A stretch of DNA of 64,000 bases from an uncultured Pseudomonadales bacterium (GTDB taxonomy: Bacteria; Pseudomonadota; Gammaproteobacteria; Pseudomonadales; Cellvibrionaceae), in NCBI GenBank assembly GCA_947487765.1, contig CANKXO010000008.1, positions 1-64,000 on the forward strand. The letters run 5' to 3'. A program made the position numbers and the translations under genes. The notes beneath the pieces are model-generated. The model was given only the letters and a program-made list of their open reading frames with translations, was not told the DNA's origin and made no database searches. This document shows, piece after piece, positions 9,254 to 17,507 of the stretch (the stretch's first letter is position 1; the number at the start of each line of letters is the position of its first letter).

Positions 9254-10222
9254 TTATTGAATGCCAAGCCATTTATCAACTGTCGAGCCATTCTTGGATA
9301 CCCATTCACGAACAACATCTTCAGCATTTTTACCTTGGATAACAACTTGATATGTCCAGTTGGATACATCGTCAGAACTAAGGTCAATGTTAGATAAAAG
9401 CTTTGCTGCATCTGGAGCGCGAGACTCTAATGATTTTGAGTAGGCGATGCGAACTGTTTTAATTGGGTCACCTGTTGTAATTTTTGATTTGGTAAACCAA
9501 TCAACATCTGCGCTAGGTTGAACCATAGTGTATTTTTTAGGGTCATTTTTAGGTTCATCTAAAATAGTGACATCATACAATGCATGAACATAATGTGGTT
9601 TGTAACAGTAAAAGACGACACCTTTTTCTTTTGTAATAAGATTTTTTAGCTTTGAGTAAAAAACAGTTTCATCTTCTGTGCCCACTTCTAAAAAGGTATC
9701 GATTCCGTAATCACGTGCTTTTACTTTGTTGATATTGGTTGATGCCCAACCGGATGCACCAGCCCATAGTTCGCCTTTGCCATCACCATCGGAATCAAAT
9801 AATTTTTGAGCTTCTGGTGTAGCGAGATCGTAAATAGATTTAATATTGTGCTTTGTTGCCATATAAGTTGGTACGCATAACCCTGTGCGCCCTTGGTAAG
9901 CGCCACCGGATAAGCCAACAGAGCCTTTTCCATCAACATATTCATCAGTCAGGCTTTTTTGGTTGGGTAGCCAAACATCTGGGTGAACATCAATATCACC
10001 TCTACCACCGTCCATTGCGGCAAAAATAACAGGGTTAGTGCCAGGCACTAATTCAGCTTCGCCCCCTAATTTTTCTTGGATAATAACTTTAACGAGGTTG
10101 GCAACAATTTTAGCGCCGGGCCAGGTTGGTTCACCTACCATCACCTTATCGGCAGCATGAGAGGCAAATGATGTTAGCCCAAGGGATATGGCTAATGTTG
10201 CACTAAGTATCGATTTTTTCAT
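9254..10222 (-). CDS. proX: glycine betaine-type periplasmic substrate-binding protein
   Basis: This 322-residue OpuAC/ProX-type solute-binding protein has a signal peptide (MKKSILSATLAISLGL, cleavage after SHA, about residue 23). The ATG at 10222 has a strong AGGAGG upstream; the frame is open further upstream but that extension overlaps the previous gene. Motifs such as GEPTWPGAK, DVHPDVWLPNQ and the Trp/Tyr residues (VVFYCYKPHY) fit a cage that binds quaternary amines. It is 118 bases upstream of the ATPase gene and follows the DUF1989/GcvT gene by 40 bases. The exact ligand cannot be read from sequence. Confidence 0.9.
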   Translation of the reverse strand: MKKSILSATLAISLGLTSFASHAADKVMVGEPTWPGAKIVANLVKVIIQEKLGGEAELVPGTNPVIFAAMDGGRGDIDVHPDVWLPNQKSLTDEYVDGKGSVGLSGGAYQGRTGLCVPTYMATKHNIKSIYDLATPEAQKLFDSDGDGKGELWAGASGWASTNINKVKARDYGIDTFLEVGTEDETVFYSKLKNLITKEKGVVFYCYKPHYVHALYDVTILDEPKNDPKKYTMVQPSADVDWFTKSKITTGDPIKTVRIAYSKSLESRAPDAAKLLSNIDLSSDDVSNWTYQVVIQGKNAEDVVREWVSKNGSTVDKWLGIQ

Positions 10223-10262
10223 GTGTTTCCTCCTAATTATTATTAAGCTTTTTATGAAAGTG

Positions 10263-12593
10263 TTATGCGCGTGCACGCTCCCTTTTGGGATCGACAAAAG
10301 GAAAAGAGCAAACGGTAGCAAAAAGGCGTTTTATGTGTCCGTCCAAACAACCGATTTCTATAGCAGTACCTATTTCACTGTGCTCAATGGCAACCCGTGC
10401 CATCGCTATCACTTGATCCAGTTCTGGAGAGCGGGTAGCACTCGTAATTGCACCAACTTGGTTACGGCCAACAAATAATGGTGCGCCATGATGAGGTACT
10501 TCAGCACCATCTATCTGTAGACCAACGAGCGCACGCCTTGGGTTTGTTGCGTTACGTTCCAGTGCGTCGCGGCCAATAAAATGTGGCTTTTTCATATCGA
10601 CAGCAAAACCTAAGCCAGCTTCAAAGGCATCAACATCCGGTGTAAATTCTGCGCCAGAGACCATTAAGCCTGCCTCTATACGTTTCATCTCCAGTGCTTC
10701 ACTACCCATAGGCATAAGACCAAGATCTTTACCTTCACTCATTAAAGCATCCCAAATTTCTAATGAGGCGGATGCATCACAGAATATTTCATACCCTAAT
10801 TCTCCAGTAAAACCACTGCGAGTGAGCATAAAGGCAGGGCCGTTATGATCGTGAAGGCGGGCAATTGTAAAGCCAAACCACTTAACATTTTCGAGTGCAG
10901 GTTGTGTCGGCTGAGTGAATACAATTCTGGATAATAACTCTCTACTCTTAGGGCCTTGAATAGCGAGATTAGGCATCGCGGACCATAGGGCTTTAATCCA
11001 TACTTTTAAATTATTTTCTTTCGCAATAGTTTTTAATTGACGTGCACTCTCTTCCGAACCGCAGCACCAACGAAATATATTGTGGTCCAGACGAAACAAT
11101 GTTCCATCATCAATGACTGAGCCGGTATCGCTGCATAATAAGGTGTAAGTCCCGCGATTAACCGATAATTTACTTATATCTCGTGTCATGCAGATCTGTA
11201 ATAATGCTTCTGCATCAGGCCCCATAACATCGTATTTACGCAAGGACGACATATCTTGAACAGTGACGGCCTGGCTACAAGCCCAGTATTCATCAATAGC
11301 TCGACTTGCTTCATAACTGGTGGGTAGCCATACATCTCGTGCCACGCTGAACGATTGAGTCAGTGGACTCGTGCGTGGATGAAAGGCACTTTCTACGGTC
11401 ATATTTGCTTCACTCTCAACAAAGGGGCGATGAGCGATAGCTCTAGGTATTAGGCTATCTGCTGTATAAATTCGGACATGTATATCGGTTGGGTTCCAAC
11501 CATTAATGGGGTCAACATCATCTGGGCATGCGGTGCTGACGCACAGTAAATCAGTCAGTGCTTCCATCACAACGTAATCGCCGGCGCGAGACCAGGCTTC
11601 ATCGGATGTCAGGTGGTTATTGCCAGGTTGAATGTTGGAGTTAAAGAAAAAGTTAATGGCAGGCCATGCAAGGCGGCGGCCAATACCATGGGGTTCATAA
11701 GCATCTGATATGTTATCGGAACAATTTAAGTGGCCTGGAAATCCACGTTCTTCATAACCACGTGCAGTACAAGCGAGTGCAAACGTATCGTGGCGTCCTA
11801 CAGTATCTTGTACAACAGCAAGCAGTGGCTGGATATCCTGATCATAGAATTTATCGTAGAGACCTGGTCCTGGGTAAGCGCCACCTACCATTGTTCGTGT
11901 CACGGTAGAATCAATATAACGCTCTTGTCCTTGTTCAAGTGCATCACAGCGCATCGCCATAAAATCAGAGCACTGACGACCTTCAACATCGATGATCTGA
12001 ACATACTCGCCTTTTTTGACTTTGTAAGCATGTGCCGTGCCGGAGTCGAGCCGGAACTCTCCCCTCACTTTTCCAATCGGTTCTGGTAGTGGTATATACG
12101 CATGCTTTTTAGGAGCGTGCTCTACCGATATAGATCCACCTCCGCCTATTGCCGCGACATTTTTCGGCAAAGGTAGTGCAATCCAGAGAGTAACTTGCCC
12201 TGAGCAACGGATGATGAAGTTAGTATCTGGCAGCGTCTCTGCGTCAAATATGCTTATAGATAATAGACTTTCGATAGCAATATTATTTTTTTCCAGAGAA
12301 TTTATCAGCTCTGTGGAATCAAATAATGTTAGACCTGGTGCGCAGGGAGCTAGCTCCGATAGCGATAATTGATCAAATGCATTTGTCCCATGAGCATTAA
12401 TTGCAAACAAGAGACAGCTTGCTCCGCCATCGACATTTTTCAATGTCAGTAGGTCGCCATCGGACAATTCAAATTTATGTGATTGTCTACAGTGGACCTC
12501 TTTAAAGATTGGTCCTGTATTGGAAATAAACCCAGGGTAGCTTGCTGATCCAGCTAATACTCCCCCAGCTTCTGGTATATGAATAGTGCTCAT
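10263..12593 (-). CDS. DUF1989-GcvT fusion, putative folate-dependent aminomethyltransferase
   Basis: The 776-residue protein appears to be a two-part fusion. The N-terminal half contains DUF1989 (urea-carboxylase-associated) sequence, e.g. IIDVEGRQCSDFMA and GHLNCSDNIS. The C-terminal ~370 residues resemble glycine-cleavage T protein/sarcosine-type methyltransferases, with the folate-domain motif RSGFTGELGYEIF and the barrel segment SFPFVDPKRERARA at the end. GcvT proteins pass one-carbon units from amines to tetrahydrofolate. Placed first in an operon with a betaine-type ABC transporter and next to a LacI-type regulator, it probably demethylates or cleaves the imported compound. The ribosome site is weak (ATTAACA). 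Substrate unknown. Confidence 0.85.
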   Translation of the reverse strand: MSTIHIPEAGGVLAGSASYPGFISNTGPIFKEVHCRQSHKFELSDGDLLTLKNVDGGASCLLFAINAHGTNAFDQLSLSELAPCAPGLTLFDSTELINSLEKNNIAIESLLSISIFDAETLPDTNFIIRCSGQVTLWIALPLPKNVAAIGGGGSISVEHAPKKHAYIPLPEPIGKVRGEFRLDSGTAHAYKVKKGEYVQIIDVEGRQCSDFMAMRCDALEQGQERYIDSTVTRTMVGGAYPGPGLYDKFYDQDIQPLLAVVQDTVGRHDTFALACTARGYEERGFPGHLNCSDNISDAYEPHGIGRRLAWPAINFFFNSNIQPGNNHLTSDEAWSRAGDYVVMEALTDLLCVSTACPDDVDPINGWNPTDIHVRIYTADSLIPRAIAHRPFVESEANMTVESAFHPRTSPLTQSFSVARDVWLPTSYEASRAIDEYWACSQAVTVQDMSSLRKYDVMGPDAEALLQICMTRDISKLSVNRGTYTLLCSDTGSVIDDGTLFRLDHNIFRWCCGSEESARQLKTIAKENNLKVWIKALWSAMPNLAIQGPKSRELLSRIVFTQPTQPALENVKWFGFTIARLHDHNGPAFMLTRSGFTGELGYEIFCDASASLEIWDALMSEGKDLGLMPMGSEALEMKRIEAGLMVSGAEFTPDVDAFEAGLGFAVDMKKPHFIGRDALERNATNPRRALVGLQIDGAEVPHHGAPLFVGRNQVGAITSATRSPELDQVIAMARVAIEHSEIGTAIEIGCLDGHIKRLFATVCSFPFVDPKRERARA

Positions 12594-12604
12594 TGTTAAT
12601 ATTT

Positions 12605-12618
12605 TGTAACCGGTTACA
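12605..12618. promoter_or_regulatory. perfect palindromic operator for the LacI-type regulator
   Basis: The sequence TGTAACCGGTTACA is a perfect 14-bp palindrome with the central CG typical of LacI/GalR-family operators. It lies in the intergenic region between the divergent DUF1989/GcvT operon (start codon 12 bases away) and the LacI-type gene. It should let the regulator control the operon and itself. Confidence 0.8.
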
Positions 12619-12752
12619 TTTTTCGCGTAAATTTTATTGGTAAGCTATTTAGTTTGTCAATGATTTATCAATATTTTTTTAGATTTAGTGATATTGATAA
12701 CGAATCGATAAGTAGCTTGAAATGTGTAGTAGTAAAACGTTACGCTTTGCTT

Positions 12753-13784
12753 ATGGATAAACCTATACAGAAAAAAAAGCCCAGTGTGAGAAGCCTGGCT
12801 AAAGCAACAGGCCTTTCTGTTGCGACAATATCACGAGTACTAAACAAGTCAGATAGTGTTCATGAGAAAACTCGCAACCGTGTACTTGATGCATTGCGAG
12901 AGCATGGGTACGTTATGAACTCGGCGGCGCGAGCATTAGCGACAAACCGAACGCGAACGATTGGTGCCGTTGTGCCTACCTTGTCTCACTCTATTTTTGC
13001 ACGCTTTCTTAACTCCGTTGAAAAAAGCTTGGCAGAACAAGGATACGCTCTAGTTGTTGCTACGAGTGGAGGGAATATTGAAGCTGAAGGTAAGCGAGCC
13101 CGAGAACTTTTGGATATTGGCACAGAGGCCCTCATCCTATCGGGCGCTATTCATGATCTAGAATTGCTTTCAACAGTTAAAGAGCATGAAATACCGGTTA
13201 TATGTACCAGTATTTGTGATACAGAGCTTACTGTCCCTGCTATTGGTTACGATAATACTGCACTTGCTGAAGAGGCAATGGATTTCTTGTATCAACAAGG
13301 GCATCGTTCGATTTATATCGTACATGGCCTGATAGGGAATAATGACCGGACACAACTCAGGTTACAGGGCATACGAAACGCAGTGCAAAAAAACAATATG
13401 ACGGTAAGTTATAGCGAAGCCTCGTTGAATGTGGCGGGTGGCGTTAAAGCAGCAACAGAATATATGCAGCGTCAAGAAACAGCGACAGCTTGCTTATGTT
13501 TATCTGATATTCTTGCTTTAGGCATGTTATTTGAGTTTGGTCGCTGTAACATCTCAGTGCCAGAGCAGATCTCCATCATGGGGTTTGATGATCTTGATTG
13601 GGCTGCTTATAGTCACCCTGCATTAACAACCATTGGTTTACCTACTATTTCTATGGGTGAGAAAACCGCGGCGGCCATTGTGCAGTATCTGGATAAGAAA
13701 GTACCAATTGAAACAGTAAAGCTCGATGCGAATATCATTGAGCGTGAAACCGTCAGAAATATCACTCTAGATGTAACTCTTTAG
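12753..13784 (+). CDS. LacI-family transcriptional regulator
   Basis: The product from the ATG at 12753 is 343 residues. A LacI-type helix-turn-helix sits at the N-terminus (SVRSLAKATGLSVATISRVLN, with the hinge helix NSAARALATNRTRTIG), then a periplasmic-binding-like ligand domain (IMGFDDLDWAAYSHPALTTI near the end). The frame is open back to a TTG at 12654 and an ATG at 12660, but the HTH would then start about 40 residues in, unusual for the family. The ribosome site at 12753 is weak, so the start is uncertain. It is divergent from the betaine-type operon and the operator at 12605 lies between them. Confidence 0.88.
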   Translation: MDKPIQKKKPSVRSLAKATGLSVATISRVLNKSDSVHEKTRNRVLDALREHGYVMNSAARALATNRTRTIGAVVPTLSHSIFARFLNSVEKSLAEQGYALVVATSGGNIEAEGKRARELLDIGTEALILSGAIHDLELLSTVKEHEIPVICTSICDTELTVPAIGYDNTALAEEAMDFLYQQGHRSIYIVHGLIGNNDRTQLRLQGIRNAVQKNNMTVSYSEASLNVAGGVKAATEYMQRQETATACLCLSDILALGMLFEFGRCNISVPEQISIMGFDDLDWAAYSHPALTTIGLPTISMGEKTAAAIVQYLDKKVPIETVKLDANIIERETVRNITLDVTL

Positions 13785-13881
13785 GGGTAAACTCTCTGCA
13801 AAAGCTAAGTTCCACTAGTAATTAAGTCTCTCGGGAATAAATTAAACGTCCCTCAATAGTAAATATTTTCAAGGAATCTAA

Positions 13882-14775
13882 ATGACTCATTCTCGAGAGG
13901 GTGGCTTTTTAGCGGTAGCGGCTTTTGTTTTATGGGGGGCATTCCCTTTGTATTTTAAAGCTCTTGCTCATGTCGCACCCTTAGAAGTTCTGGCAAATCG
14001 TGTAATCTGGTCAGCATTCTCTCTTTTTGTATTGGTTGTTGTACTGAAGTACTGGAATAGGCTATTGCCAATCTTTCGCGATTCACGGCAGATGTTGTCG
14101 TTGCTGGCTGCAACATTGTTAATTGCAACCAATTGGGGTGTTTATATCTGGTCAGTCACTAATGACTACATATTGGAGGCGAGCCTGGGCTATTATATTA
14201 ACCCACTATTTAACGTGTTTTTGGGTTATTTGTTGTTGCATGAAAAACTGCGAAAGCTGCAATGGTTGGCAGTTGGTATTGCTGCAATAGGGGTTGGTAT
14301 CCAAATTGTTATTTTAGGAAAAATTCCCTGGATTGCATTGATCTTGGCAGCCAGTTTTGGCTTATACGGCTTTATTCATAAAAAGATTACGGTTAATGCT
14401 ATTTCAGGCTTATTTATTGAAACGATTTTATTGTTTCCTATTGCCTTGATTTTTTTGAGTGTTTTATCTGCTGATAAACTGGGCCCTTTGGTTTGGACAT
14501 TCAATGACTGGTTGCTTTTGATGGCTACTGGCCCTGTTACGATTATTCCCTTACTATTATTTACAGCTGCGGCAAAACGTATTAACTATTCGACTTTAGG
14601 TTTTTTTCAGTACATAGCACCTAGTATTCTTTTTCTGCTCGCCTTATTTTATTATAAAGAACCTTTTTCTTTATCGACCTTATTGACGTTTATATTAATT
14701 TGGTTGGCATTAATAATTTTTACCATTGATAGCCTTCATTACAAAAAATACAAGTATAAATATGTTTGTCAGTAA
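13882..14775 (+). CDS. rarD: EamA/RarD-type drug/metabolite permease
   Basis: This 297-residue polytopic inner-membrane protein has about ten hydrophobic segments. The start GGFLAVAAFVLWGAFPLYFKALAHV and the segment NWGVYIWSVTNDYILEASLGYYINPLFNV are characteristic of RarD, a member of the DMT superfamily annotated as chloramphenicol-sensitivity protein. The ATG has AAGGA upstream. The substrate of RarD is not established. It stands alone and converges with the TauE/SafE gene. Confidence 0.9.
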   Translation: MTHSREGGFLAVAAFVLWGAFPLYFKALAHVAPLEVLANRVIWSAFSLFVLVVVLKYWNRLLPIFRDSRQMLSLLAATLLIATNWGVYIWSVTNDYILEASLGYYINPLFNVFLGYLLLHEKLRKLQWLAVGIAAIGVGIQIVILGKIPWIALILAASFGLYGFIHKKITVNAISGLFIETILLFPIALIFLSVLSADKLGPLVWTFNDWLLLMATGPVTIIPLLLFTAAAKRINYSTLGFFQYIAPSILFLLALFYYKEPFSLSTLLTFILIWLALIIFTIDSLHYKKYKYKYVCQ

Positions 14776-14788
14776 ATTTTCTCAGTGA

Positions 14789-15553
14789 TTAAAGTGCTTT
14801 AATAATCAGACTAATGCCTACACAAATCGTCATTGTTTCAAAAATAACTTTAATCCAACGATTGCCTTTTTTAATGGCAAAATTAGCCCCCAAATAACCG
14901 CCAATTAATGAGCCTAGTATCAGTGGGAGTAGCCAGCTCCATTTAGCTTCTCCTAATGTGGATAATGTGATGGCTCCTGTTGCATTCCAAAAAAATCCCA
15001 CGAGAATCATTGTTGTTGCAACTGCTCGTTTGTAGTCAAGGCCGAACCAATGTATCAGCCAGACGGTTAAAAATAAGCCAGTGCCTGAAGTGAGAGACCC
15101 ATTCAGAAAGCCAATGATAAATATAATAATGCCACCCATAAAATAACCGGATGTGGTTCGGTGTTTAGGTTGGTAGTGTTGCCCAAGCTGTTTTTTGAAA
15201 AATGAATAAATACCTAAGCTAATCGTTAATATGCCTAGCGAAAATAGTGCTACTGATTCACCAATACTGAGAATAATTAATGCACCTAATATCACGCCTG
15301 GTAATCCAAAACCCAGTACAAATAGAGAAAAATATAATTGAGTACTTTTTTCTTTCCAGTAACGTGCCGTCGAGCCAATGCCGAGAGCAACAGTAGCGAT
15401 TTTGTGTGTCGCCAAAGCAACACCAAAAGGTAAGCCTAAAAATATTAGAATAGGTAGTTGCAATAAGCCTGCGCCACCGCCTGCAAATGCTGAGAGGGCA
15501 TTGGCAATAATGGCAATAAAAAATAATATGATAAATTCAGTAGGGCTAAACAT
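14789..15553 (-). CDS. TauE/SafE (TSUP) family anion permease
   Basis: The product from the ATG at 15553 is 254 residues with about eight membrane segments. Family signs are the Gly-rich first segment (NALSAFAGGGAGLLQLPILIFLGLP) and a repeated Gly-rich second half (GFLNGSLTSGTGLFLTVWLI, ending GGYLGANFAIKKG). TSUP proteins move sulfite, sulfoacetate or other organic anions. The frame is open back to 15706, but that extension runs through the terminator of the upstream small RNA candidate and encodes no membrane start, so it is not likely to be translated. Confidence 0.85.
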   Translation of the reverse strand: MFSPTEFIILFFIAIIANALSAFAGGGAGLLQLPILIFLGLPFGVALATHKIATVALGIGSTARYWKEKSTQLYFSLFVLGFGLPGVILGALIILSIGESVALFSLGILTISLGIYSFFKKQLGQHYQPKHRTTSGYFMGGIIIFIIGFLNGSLTSGTGLFLTVWLIHWFGLDYKRAVATTMILVGFFWNATGAITLSTLGEAKWSWLLPLILGSLIGGYLGANFAIKKGNRWIKVIFETMTICVGISLIIKAL

Positions 15554-15649
15554 AATTCGCTGGAATTGATAGCAGAGATTAATGCAAGGCGAGAGAGTGT
15601 GAATTAGATTGAGGAACTTGTCCAATCTTATTCTAGTCGGTAGATAAAA

Positions 15650-15784
15650 GAAAAAACCCAAAGAGCGATTGCTCTTTGGGCCTCCATATAGTCCTTTTAT
15701 ACGCAATCCTTACGGTGACGTCCTTTTACTGAGTCCAAACAATTAGTGATTTGCTCCTTTTGGCCTTTCATGGCTCATTCGTAC
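15650..15784 (-). ncRNA. candidate GGA-rich small RNA 1, RsmY/RsmZ (CsrB)-like
   Basis: The minus strand has an intrinsic terminator (arms 15657-15666 and 15671-15680, then six T). Upstream of it lie six GGA motifs within about 75 bases (plus-strand TCC at 15683, 15692, 15707, 15721, 15734 and 15755), most as AAGGA or AGGA. A possible -10 (TTATAC) lies near 15790-15796, giving a start near 15784, and a GacA-type palindrome lies at 15860-15877. No convincing protein explains the region. The 11-base block AAGGACGTCAC and a second block around AAGGCCAAA recur in the second candidate at 61.9 kb. This is the architecture of CsrA/RsmA-sequestering RNAs; the ends are estimates. Confidence 0.72.
15651..15680 (-). 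terminator. intrinsic terminator of small RNA candidate 1
   Basis: A perfect 10-bp stem (CCCAAAGAGC pairing with GCTCTTTGGG) with a 4-base loop is followed on the minus strand by six T. The TauE/SafE gene starts about 100 bases beyond it, so the stop most likely belongs to a separate short transcript. Confidence 0.85.
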
Positions 15785-15859
15785 ATCGTGTATAACATCC
15801 AATGTTATTTTGTTGTTCTCGTTAGTGGTGGTAACTTTAAATGAGGCATATGTCAGTTT

Positions 15860-15877
15860 TGTGAGTATTTTTTTACA
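15860..15877. promoter_or_regulatory. GacA-type upstream activating sequence (candidate)
   Basis: TGTGAG-N6-TTTACA matches the GacA box consensus TGTAAG-N6-CTTACA at 10 of 12 defined positions. Its centre is about 85 bases upstream of the estimated start of small RNA candidate 1. The box is palindromic, so it could also face rnpB on the other strand. Confidence 0.6.
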
Positions 15878-15944
15878 ATTTTATTGTTGTTAATCCGTGG
15901 TTATGGCTATCGCTTTAAGAGCAGGCTATGGTAACCTCCCGCCC

Positions 15945-16343
<399 letters not shown>

Positions 16344-16352
16344 ATTAAATTA

Positions 16353-16380
16353 AAAAGCCTCCATTTATGGGGGCTTTTTG
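16353..16380 (+). terminator. intrinsic terminator of rnpB
   Basis: The sequence forms an AAAAAGCC...GGCTTTTT hairpin with a T-rich end about 10 bases after the RNase P RNA. Confidence 0.85.
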
Positions 16381-16480
16381 GTTTAAGTCTATCTTTGTTT
16401 TGTCTATGCCCCGTTCTAAAGATAAAGTGTTTGTAGTATCAGGCGCCATTCTCTTGTTTAATATTTGTACTTGCTTGAAA

Positions 16481-16761
16481 ATGCCCACATCAGACTTATG
16501 GTATCTAAACATAGTTAATATAGATCCGCGTTCGCTTTCTGTTTGTATTCAAGCCTTGCAGAAAGCAATTAAATATAATGAATTCTTGTCTCAATCTGAA
16601 ACAGTGGAATTAGATGATTATGAAGAAAGCTCTTATATGTATGAATTAGAGCTAATGAGATTGATAAAAATTTACCAGTCGAAGAAAATTTAGGTAATGT
16701 ATCAATTCCATTATCTCAGTTATTAACACCACCATTTGATGAAATTGAGTCTAACAAATAA
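16481..16761 (+). pseudogene. small hypothetical gene with an apparent 1-base frameshift
   Basis: The frame starting at ATG 16481 reads MPTSDLWYLNIVNIDPRSL onward and stops early at 16693. The other plus frame continues with coding-like sequence (ENLGNVSIPLSQLLTPPFD) to a stop at 16761. Adding one A to the run of five A at 16666-16670 joins the two into a protein of about 93 residues. The break is therefore either a real mutation or a homopolymer sequencing error. I do not recognise the family. It lies directly after the rnpB terminator, and the frame also extends upstream through that terminator, which is unlikely to be coding. Confidence 0.5.
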
Positions 16762-17045
16762 CGTTCGTTGAATTGCTGCGTAACTACAGTTTTAGGTTTT
16801 GGTTAACTAAATAGGATCTTTAGGGGCTATTCGTTTAAGTATTTAATTTTTTGAGTATACAAAAGATTCACGCGGGATCTCATTAACTCCAATGGCTTCT
16901 TATTTATCAATAAGCGAGAGTTAAAGAAAGTGCGGTAAAAGTTTGAATTTGTTATGATTTAATTAAAATTAACGGGTAGAAATAGTCTTTATACATTGTT
17001 GCATAGCCGGAATTCTGCCTAATATACTGTTATGCATCTAAATAA
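16762..17045. other. non-coding stretch at the left edge of the cassette array
   Basis: No gene is visible. The stretch is AT-rich. Near its right end, at 17029-17034, the sequence GTTATG matches the integron core-site consensus GTTRRRY in part and could be the left junction (attI remnant or decayed attC) of the first cassette. There is no integrase gene here. Confidence 0.4.
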
Positions 17046-17387
17046 ATGAAGATACGAAAAGAACAAACAGTTTGCGAATGGGTTGGTGTAAATCCAAGTG
17101 AACCCTTAGCTGGAACAAAGCTAGGTATTGCTTTAAGTACTTTGGGCAAAGAGCCAATTAATGGATTACGACACAAAGAAGAAAATGGAACAAATGGCTG
17201 GTATATATGGTACGGTGAAGAGCAATCAGACGATCCTGATTTCTTCTCGCCATTGCATGTTGAGCATGTTTCAAAGTATCTCCCACAAATACATGAATAC
17301 CTGTCGTTACCTGCTGGCTATCGCTTCTTAATAGACGGCAACAACTACGAAGATGTTTGGTTTGATGGTGAATTACTCAATGCATAA
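17046..17387 (+). CDS. Imm33-like/DUF2185-related protein in a cassette
   Basis: The 113-residue cytosolic protein has the pattern CEWVGVNPSEPL...GLRHKEENGTNGWYIWYGE, then DPDFFSPLHVEHV and LPAGYRFLIDG..YEDVWFD. I associate this with Imm33-type immunity-domain proteins, which are frequent in integron cassettes. Immunity proteins of this superfamily are thought to neutralise polymorphic toxins, but orphan copies are common and no toxin gene is adjacent. There is no clear ribosome site before the ATG. The stop codon is part of the following attC site. Confidence 0.7.
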   Translation: MKIRKEQTVCEWVGVNPSEPLAGTKLGIALSTLGKEPINGLRHKEENGTNGWYIWYGEEQSDDPDFFSPLHVEHVSKYLPQIHEYLSLPAGYRFLIDGNNYEDVWFDGELLNA

Positions 17388-17481
17388 CAAAGCCATTAAA
17401 TACGTTACAGCCGCAAAAAGTGCGGCTTCCACCGGAGACTGCTTACGCGATGCTTCGATATCCGTTTATGGCGGCGTTAGT
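17385..17481 (+). repeat. attC recombination site 1
   Basis: The site runs from TAACAAAGCC, overlapping the stop codon of the Imm33-like gene, to GGCGGCGTTAG. The outer arms are partly complementary (GCCATTAAATACG against CGTTTATGGC). Integrase cleavage is expected between G17476 and T17477. Confidence 0.8.
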
Positions 17482-17507
17482 ACTACAATAATTATAATGG
17501 AGTTCAC

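Noticed and set aside
10223-10321. 33-residue N-terminal extension of the ProX-like protein
   Set aside because: It lies within the end of the upstream gene, and a strong AGGAGG site and classic signal peptide mark the ATG at 10222.
15554-15706. N-terminal extension of the TauE/SafE permease to 15706
   Set aside because: It would be translated across an intrinsic terminator and adds a non-hydrophobic, Arg/Lys-rich stretch not seen in the family. The ATG at 15553 gives a normal start.
15697-15771. A 24-codon minus-strand frame inside small RNA candidate 1 (starts MKGQKEQIT)
   Set aside because: There is no ribosome site before its ATG, it is short enough to occur by chance, and the GGA motifs and the shared blocks explain the sequence better. 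A dual-function RNA is not excluded.
16367-16480. Upstream extension of the small gene after rnpB
   Set aside because: It begins inside the rnpB terminator and encodes no recognisable signal.
16762-17030. A long first attC spanning TAACAAATAACG (16753) to GTTATG (17029)
   Set aside because: The distance of about 280 bases is too long for an attC and no pairing arms are visible; kept only as a possible left junction.
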